A stretch of DNA of 19,175 nucleotides from CAYMLL01 sp964390645 (lineage in GTDB: Bacteria; Planctomycetota; UBA8108): assembly GCA_964390645.1 (NCBI GenBank), contig CAYMLL010000135.1, forward strand, positions 1 through 19,175, given 5' to 3'. Shown one piece after another: positions 14,889-19,175 of this stretch. The position numbers and the translations under genes are program-made. Each line of letters opens with the position of its first letter. Position 1 is the stretch's first letter. The notes under the pieces are model-generated. The model was not told where the DNA came from, did no database searches, and saw only the letters and a program-made list of their open reading frames with translations.

Positions 14889-15812
14889 TCACGACGGCGG
14901 TGGAATGAAGGTGCGCAGGTAGGTGTGGCTCTGCACCAGCGCTCGGCGCCGCGACCCGGTCGAGTCCTCGAAGGCACGGTCCTCGACCTCGACGCAGACG
15001 GGGCCGCGGTAGCCGCTGTCTCCGAGGACCGATACGAATCTTCCCCAGTCGACCCCGCCCATGCCGGGAAGCTTGGGAACGTGGTATTCGATCGGATGTG
15101 CCAGAATGCCCAGCTCGTCGAGGCGGTGGCGATCGAGTCGTACGTCCTTGGCGTGCACGTGGAAGATGCGGCCCGAGAAGTCGCGCATCGGCTTCAGGTA
15201 ATCCATGTGCTGCCAGATCATGTGGGAGGGATCGTAGTTGAGTCCGAAGTGAGCGCTCGGAATATCCTCGAACATGCGTCGCCAGATCGTAGGGCTCGTC
15301 GCCAGGTTCTTGCCACCCGGCCACTCGTCGCGCGTAAAGAGCATCGGGCAGTTCTCGATTCCGACATGAACATCGTGGTCCTCCGCATGACTCACGAGCG
15401 GCTTCCAGACCTCCAGGAAGCGCGGCCAGTTCTCGTCGACGGAGCGCGTCCAGTCGCGACCGACGAACGTATTCATACGGCCCACCCCGAGCATCGCGGC
15501 GGCCGAGATCACGCGACGGATCTGGTCGATGGCAAGCTCGGACTCCTCGCGGTCCGGCGTCAACGGATTCGGGTAGTACCCCAGGGCGCTGATCGCGACG
15601 CCGTGCTCCTGTGCGAGGTCCCGCACCTCGGCCGCGCGCGACGCGTCGAGGTCGATGACGTCGAGGTGCGTGACTCCCGCGTATCGACGCTCCGCCTTGC
15701 CGACCGGCCAGCACATGAGCTCGACGCAGTCATAGCCGATCTCGGCGGCGGTTTTCAGAACCTCCGCGAGGGTGCTGTCCGGAAGGATGGCGCTGACGAA
15801 TCCCAGTTGCAT
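14889..15812 (-). CDS. Sugar phosphate isomerase/epimerase-like TIM-barrel protein
   Basis: The product is 307 residues. The start is ATG 15812 because GAGGG (15819-15823) sits 6 nt upstream and the barrel begins at once with MQLGFVSAILPDSTLAEVL; the earlier in-frame GTG at 15845 abuts the stop of the preceding gene and lacks such a site. The fold is the xylose isomerase-like TIM barrel (AP_endonuc_2 superfamily). Predicted metal ligands are E153 in GIENCP, D194 in NYDPSHM, H220 in FHVHAKD and E275 in CVEVED. There is no signal peptide, so it is cytoplasmic. It follows the propeller-dehydrogenase gene by 33 nt and belongs to its likely operon. Relatives include isomerases, epimerases and enzymes acting on 3-keto sugars or inositols, so the exact reaction is open. 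Confidence 0.92.
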   Translation of the reverse strand: MQLGFVSAILPDSTLAEVLKTAAEIGYDCVELMCWPVGKAERRYAGVTHLDVIDLDASRAAEVRDLAQEHGVAISALGYYPNPLTPDREESELAIDQIRRVISAAAMLGVGRMNTFVGRDWTRSVDENWPRFLEVWKPLVSHAEDHDVHVGIENCPMLFTRDEWPGGKNLATSPTIWRRMFEDIPSAHFGLNYDPSHMIWQHMDYLKPMRDFSGRIFHVHAKDVRLDRHRLDELGILAHPIEYHVPKLPGMGGVDWGRFVSVLGDSGYRGPVCVEVEDRAFEDSTGSRRRALVQSHTYLRTFIPPPS

Positions 15813-15845
15813 GGAAGTCCCTCTTCTGTGCGGCGATATGCCCAC

Positions 15846-17291
15846 TCAGGGCAGCCGGTTGAGAGTGTAGTACGCGTTCGGGTGAAGCACGTGCTCACCG
15901 CTCGTCGACCTCAGGCCCGAGACGTCGAGCTCATGCACGTAACCTTCGCGGAGGCCATCGACCGACAGCCGCAGCGTCATACCGTCCGCTGACAGTCGGG
16001 CGTTCCGGATCGCCAGCGTCTTGCGGTCAACCTCCGGACTGCCGTAGGACGAATGATAGCGGTAGGTGTAGCTCGTCATCTTGTACGAGGCGACGCTCGT
16101 GGCGGTCTCCGGGTCGACCGCTCGCGTCATCTCGAGCTCGAAGCCGTCGGGCAGCACGCGCATTTCCCGGATCTCCACGGGCGTCTCGCCGGTCCACACG
16201 ACTCTCTCGAGGCCGTAGGATCTCGTCCCCAGCGAGTTCCAGCCGCGGTTCGTCTCGCCGACGAAGAGAGAGCCATCGCGCCCCCACGTCATCCGAAAGA
16301 CCGCGCACTGGAATCCCGCGCGAAAGCGAAAGCACGCGCCCTGGTAGCGACCGCCGACCTTTTCGAGGAAGACCCGCTGGATCGAAGACGTCGTGAAGTC
16401 GCCGACGAAGACCTGGCCCGCGAAGGGACCGAAGGCGCCCTTCGTCGTGTCGCAGAGGACATCGGTCGCCGACATGCCCGCCTTGCGATACGGAAACCAG
16501 ACCGCCGGCAGCTTGTACGCCGGCAACAGCTTCGCGACCTCGACGACGGTCTTGCCCGACGGCAGGGTTCCGGGATGGGCGACCGGCGACCCTGGAAGCC
16601 CGCAGGACTTCAGCGAGTCGGCGTGACCGTAGAACGCACCGCGCTCCAGGAGAGAGAGCGTGCACGTCGGAATCCAGTTGCCCTGCTGATCGGTGTAGAA
16701 GACGTCCCCGGCCAGGTTCGCGCCGAGCCCGCACGGCGACCGCATCCCCGCGCACATCGGCTCGAGCTTGCCCGGAGGCGTGACGGCCATCCCCCAGCCT
16801 CGCCAGCGCGCGTCGGCGAGTGGCCGGTCGCCGATGGGGATGTTGAGAGTGATCCAGAGCCTGCCCGCCGCGTCCCGCTCCGGTCCGTACGCGTAGCCAT
16901 GATAGTTGCCGGTGATGCCCCAGTCACCCGCGACACGCAGGTATTCGTCGGCTCGTCCATCGAGGTCAGCGTCCCGGATGAGAGTCAACTCGCCTCGCTG
17001 CACGACGTAGGACGCGTCGCCCTCGTGCAGAAGGCCCAGCGGCTCATGGAGCGCCTCGGCGAGACGCCGGTACTTCACCCCGGTCGGCGGATCGCCGTAA
17101 GCGCCGTCGACCACCCAGACCTCGCCCTTGCGAATCGCCGCGATCGGTCGCCCGTCCTCCAGGGTATCGAGACCGCTGACCTCGAAAACCAGCCCCTTCG
17201 GTACGGGCAGGGTGACGATGCGGTAGTAGTCGCCCTCGACCTCCGGCGGCGACGCGAGCAGTGACGAAACGAGCAGCAATGCTGTCACCAT
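15846..17291 (-). CDS. Secreted beta-propeller dehydrogenase-like protein (PVC-type, sorbosone/glucose dehydrogenase-like)
   Basis: The product is 481 residues from ATG 17291, with GGAG (17297-17300) 5 nt upstream inside the preceding gene. Residues 1-15 are a short signal peptide (MVTALLLVSSLLASPP). The propeller spans about 30-370: GEVWVVDGAYGDPP (56-69), HEPLGLL (82-88), the calcium-type loop DADLDGRADEY (107-117), NYHGYAYGPERDAAGRLWIT (129-148), SPCGLG (185-190) and WGRDGSLFVGETNRGW (336-351). Residues about 372-481 are a beta-sandwich tail (RYHSSYGSPEVDR; GYVHELDVSGLRS; HPNAYYTLNRLP) of a type common in planctomycete and verrucomicrobial putative haem/dehydrogenase proteins. No CxxCH is present. 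The 7-nt overlap (ATGGTGA) with the multi-haem cytochrome suggests that electrons released by a sugar or polyol oxidation could pass to that partner. The substrate cannot be read from the sequence. Confidence 0.88.
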   Translation of the reverse strand: MVTALLLVSSLLASPPEVEGDYYRIVTLPVPKGLVFEVSGLDTLEDGRPIAAIRKGEVWVVDGAYGDPPTGVKYRRLAEALHEPLGLLHEGDASYVVQRGELTLIRDADLDGRADEYLRVAGDWGITGNYHGYAYGPERDAAGRLWITLNIPIGDRPLADARWRGWGMAVTPPGKLEPMCAGMRSPCGLGANLAGDVFYTDQQGNWIPTCTLSLLERGAFYGHADSLKSCGLPGSPVAHPGTLPSGKTVVEVAKLLPAYKLPAVWFPYRKAGMSATDVLCDTTKGAFGPFAGQVFVGDFTTSSIQRVFLEKVGGRYQGACFRFRAGFQCAVFRMTWGRDGSLFVGETNRGWNSLGTRSYGLERVVWTGETPVEIREMRVLPDGFELEMTRAVDPETATSVASYKMTSYTYRYHSSYGSPEVDRKTLAIRNARLSADGMTLRLSVDGLREGYVHELDVSGLRSTSGEHVLHPNAYYTLNRLP

Positions 17292-19175
17292 GACAGCTCC
17301 ACCTCGACTCGGGCCTTGCCATCCTCGAAGCGTACCGGCACGACGAGATCGCTGCCGTCGCCCGCCCTTCGCACGAACGCGCGTTTCGCGGCATCCCCGA
17401 GCACGGCGACGCGTAGATCGCCGTCGACCACGTACTCGCCGCCGGCCTCCCGCTCGCGGATCTCGCTGACCGCGACCGCGACGCGAAGAAACACCGAGGA
17501 CTCGTTCCCGCGCAGATCGAGGCGACGAAGAAAGGAGCCCTTGGCCGCACCCGGCACGATGCGCTCCTCGATCGAGACCGCTCCATCAACGGCGCGCCAC
17601 AGGAAGACCGGCGCACCGTTCTTCTCCAGCCGGTAACCGTCGTACTCGCCAATGGAGTCCTGCGGCCACGCGGTGCGGCCCGTGGCCAACCTGGCGAGCG
17701 CGGAGCCCGGTGGCAATGCCCGCACGTCCGCCGCCAGTGGCGTCTCGAACGGAGCGAAGCGATCGTCCCAGGTACCCTCGGCGTCGAGAAAGCGCCCGCG
17801 CCACAACAGCGCCATCCGGGCCCGGCCCGCGTCGAACGCCGCGTGAACTCCCGCAGGGTATCCGACCGCTATCGCGCGAGCGCCGACGTCCTTCATGAAG
17901 GTACGAAGGAGAATCGGCCGCGTCATCGGCACGAGCTCGAAGGCGCCCTTCTTCTCCATGCCGACCGGCAGCCGCGTCTGCCGTGCCTCGCTCAGGTAGA
18001 CATAGATCGCGTCGAGCTGCTGCGACGTGTTGCCGCCGAGGATCGTCCGGAAGAGACTCTCACCCCCTGGCCACATGGCCGGCATCCGGGTCCCGGGACT
18101 CTTCGATGCCGGATCGAGGAGATACTCCCGGAACCACCTCGGCTGCAGACGCTCGCCGACGTCCGCGAGATCGATCGCCGGCACGCCGAGCGATGAGTGT
18201 CCGGCAAGGTGGTGACACTCGACACAGCGCAAACCGTCCATGCCGACCAGCCGGCGGCCGTAGCGGTTGCGACCGATGACCTCGTAAGGCTTGTCGCCCC
18301 GTCGCATGTCGGCGGCAGCAAGATCACCGACGAGACGCTCGACATTGTCGATCCCGAAGTCCGGCATGCGAGTCGCTAGGTAAGGCCGCATGGCTCCTTC
18401 CCCCGCGAGGACCCTGCGCAGCCATGCCGGCTTCAGCTTGCGGCCGATCTCGTCGAGGCGGGGAGCCAGCCGCCCCTCCTCGCCGAGGTCCGCCTCGACC
18501 GCCGGGCGAAAGTAGCGATCCCGCCCGGGCTCCGGTCCGCCGCGACCACCGCGTACGTGACAGGCATGGCAGTTGAATCGTGCCATCATCCTGGTGACGC
18601 GATCTCGTGGCGAAGACGCCGACGAATGCAGCGACAGATCGCGCAGCGCAGCGCGCAGTGCCTGCCGCTGGCGATCGTCGAGCGAGTAGTTCGGGCTCCC
18701 TGGCCCCGGGGTCTCGGCGAGCCACCCCTTGTCGACGTGCGTGACGAGAGCTTCGAAGGACGGAAGACCGCTCGCTCGGCGCGCTGTCGTACGCTGGTCC
18801 CCATCTCCGTGACATCGTACGCAACCGAGTCGCTGGTATGCGGCGAGGCCACGCGACGCCTTCGCGGTATCGACCGTGAAGGCCTCCTCGGGTCGAGGTG
18901 GATGGCGCGATCGCAGGTAGCCGGCGATGTCCGCTGCCTCTCGCGTGTCGAGCTCCATGCGCGGCATGCGCCCCGAGGGTCGGGCGTCGAGCGGATCGCG
19001 CAGAAACCGCGCCAGCTCGCCGTCGAGGTACTTCGACCACGGACCTCCCAGAGAAACCGAGGGTAGCGAGACCTTCGGTCGCTCGACGTCCGCGCCTTGC
19101 GGGTCCGGCTCGTACGTCGCGTCCGGGTCGTGGCAAGCCACACCCCCCCCCACGTGGTAGAGGACCCCGCCCCGG
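17285..19175 (-). CDS. Multi-haem c-type cytochrome, planctomycete type (5' end beyond window)
   Basis: The frame is open to the right edge, giving 629 residues with no convincing start, and the N-terminus reads LYHVGGGVACHDP, which is mid-domain. Intact haem c motifs are CVRCH (118-122; bases 18809-18823), CHACH (202-206; 18557-18571) and CVECH (317-321; 18212-18226). A fourth site, GVACH at 11-15, lacks its first cysteine. RMP motifs that usually supply the distal methionine occur at 69-71, 269-271 and 363-365. The CVRCH domain instead has SPNYSLDD at 160-167 with no Met at that spot. Residues about 410-629 form a haem-free C-terminal region (RTFMKDVGARAIAVGYPAG; LLWRGRFLDAEGTWDDRF), found in related planctomycete cytochromes. 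It should be exported, because haem c is attached outside the cytoplasm. It overlaps the propeller-dehydrogenase gene by 7 nt and is its probable electron acceptor. Confidence 0.9.
   Translation of the reverse strand, partial: RGGVLYHVGGGVACHDPDATYEPDPQGADVERPKVSLPSVSLGGPWSKYLDGELARFLRDPLDARPSGRMPRMELDTREAADIAGYLRSRHPPRPEEAFTVDTAKASRGLAAYQRLGCVRCHGDGDQRTTARRASGLPSFEALVTHVDKGWLAETPGPGSPNYSLDDRQRQALRAALRDLSLHSSASSPRDRVTRMMARFNCHACHVRGGRGGPEPGRDRYFRPAVEADLGEEGRLAPRLDEIGRKLKPAWLRRVLAGEGAMRPYLATRMPDFGIDNVERLVGDLAAADMRRGDKPYEVIGRNRYGRRLVGMDGLRCVECHHLAGHSSLGVPAIDLADVGERLQPRWFREYLLDPASKSPGTRMPAMWPGGESLFRTILGGNTSQQLDAIYVYLSEARQTRLPVGMEKKGAFELVPMTRPILLRTFMKDVGARAIAVGYPAGVHAAFDAGRARMALLWRGRFLDAEGTWDDRFAPFETPLAADVRALPPGSALARLATGRTAWPQDSIGEYDGYRLEKNGAPVFLWRAVDGAVSIEERIVPGAAKGSFLRRLDLRGNESSVFLRVAVAVSEIREREAGGEYVVDGDLRVAVLGDAAKRAFVRRAGDGSDLVVPVRFEDGKARVEVELSW
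19143..19151. repeat. Nine-base C homopolymer at a degenerate haem site
   Basis: Nine consecutive C (G on the coding strand) fall exactly at the position where the first cysteine codon of the leading CxxCH motif is expected. The coding strand reads GTG GGG GGG GGT GTG GCT TGC CAC. One substitution (GGT to TGT) would restore CVACH. Homopolymer runs are prone to sequencing and replication errors. Confidence 0.7.

Overview
The window is GC-rich DNA (roughly two-thirds G+C by eye). It most resembles an uncultured Planctomycetota or a closely allied PVC-type bacterium. The support is the gene content: a planctomycete-style dockerin-like segment (paired calcium loops ending in YLLS[FY] and LFTGGD/FLGGDPPP), a PQQ-type beta-propeller with a WPSFRGPG start, a multi-haem cytochrome overlapping a sorbosone-dehydrogenase-like propeller, and a sugar phosphate isomerase/epimerase TIM barrel. 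No tRNA, rRNA, CRISPR array, insertion sequence or prophage was seen. Eight of the nine genes lie on the minus strand; the exception is a small membrane protein at 11276-11842.

Layout in minus-strand transcription order, from the right edge. (a) 19175-14889 is a tight run: a multi-haem c-type cytochrome (5' end outside the window), a secreted beta-propeller dehydrogenase-like protein overlapping it by 7 nt, and a cytoplasmic TIM-barrel isomerase/epimerase 33 nt further on. Together they look like a periplasmic sugar-oxidation module with a cytoplasmic follow-up enzyme; this is inferred, and the substrate is unknown. (b) 14755-13334 is an exported PQQ-like beta-propeller protein. (c) 13227-11788 is a family-4 glycosyltransferase. 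Its 3' end overlaps, tail to tail, the plus-strand membrane protein (11276-11842). (d) 11140-10883 is a small YceK-type lipoprotein, divergent from that membrane protein. (e) 10538-2235 is a giant secreted RHS/YD-repeat protein of about 2,767 residues: signal peptide, dockerin-like segment, a stack of Ig-like domains, a regulatory-like domain, a DUF6531-like N-cap, a long YD shell and an RHS core. (f) 2238-1 is a second secreted mosaic protein, joined to the RHS gene by an ATGA stop/start overlap. It carries thrombospondin type 3 calcium repeats, a seven-unit LVIVD-like propeller and an Ig-like domain, and it runs off the left edge.

The most distinctive region is the RHS gene with its coupled partner. 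The RHS protein has the shell of a polymorphic toxin, but only about 64 residues follow the core and they match no toxin I recognise. Where an immunity gene would be expected there is another secreted adhesion-type protein. The pair looks more like a calcium-dependent surface or matrix assembly than a toxin/antidote pair, though this is inference. The second point worth checking is the first haem site of the cytochrome at the right edge, where the expected first cysteine is replaced by glycine inside a nine-base homopolymer.
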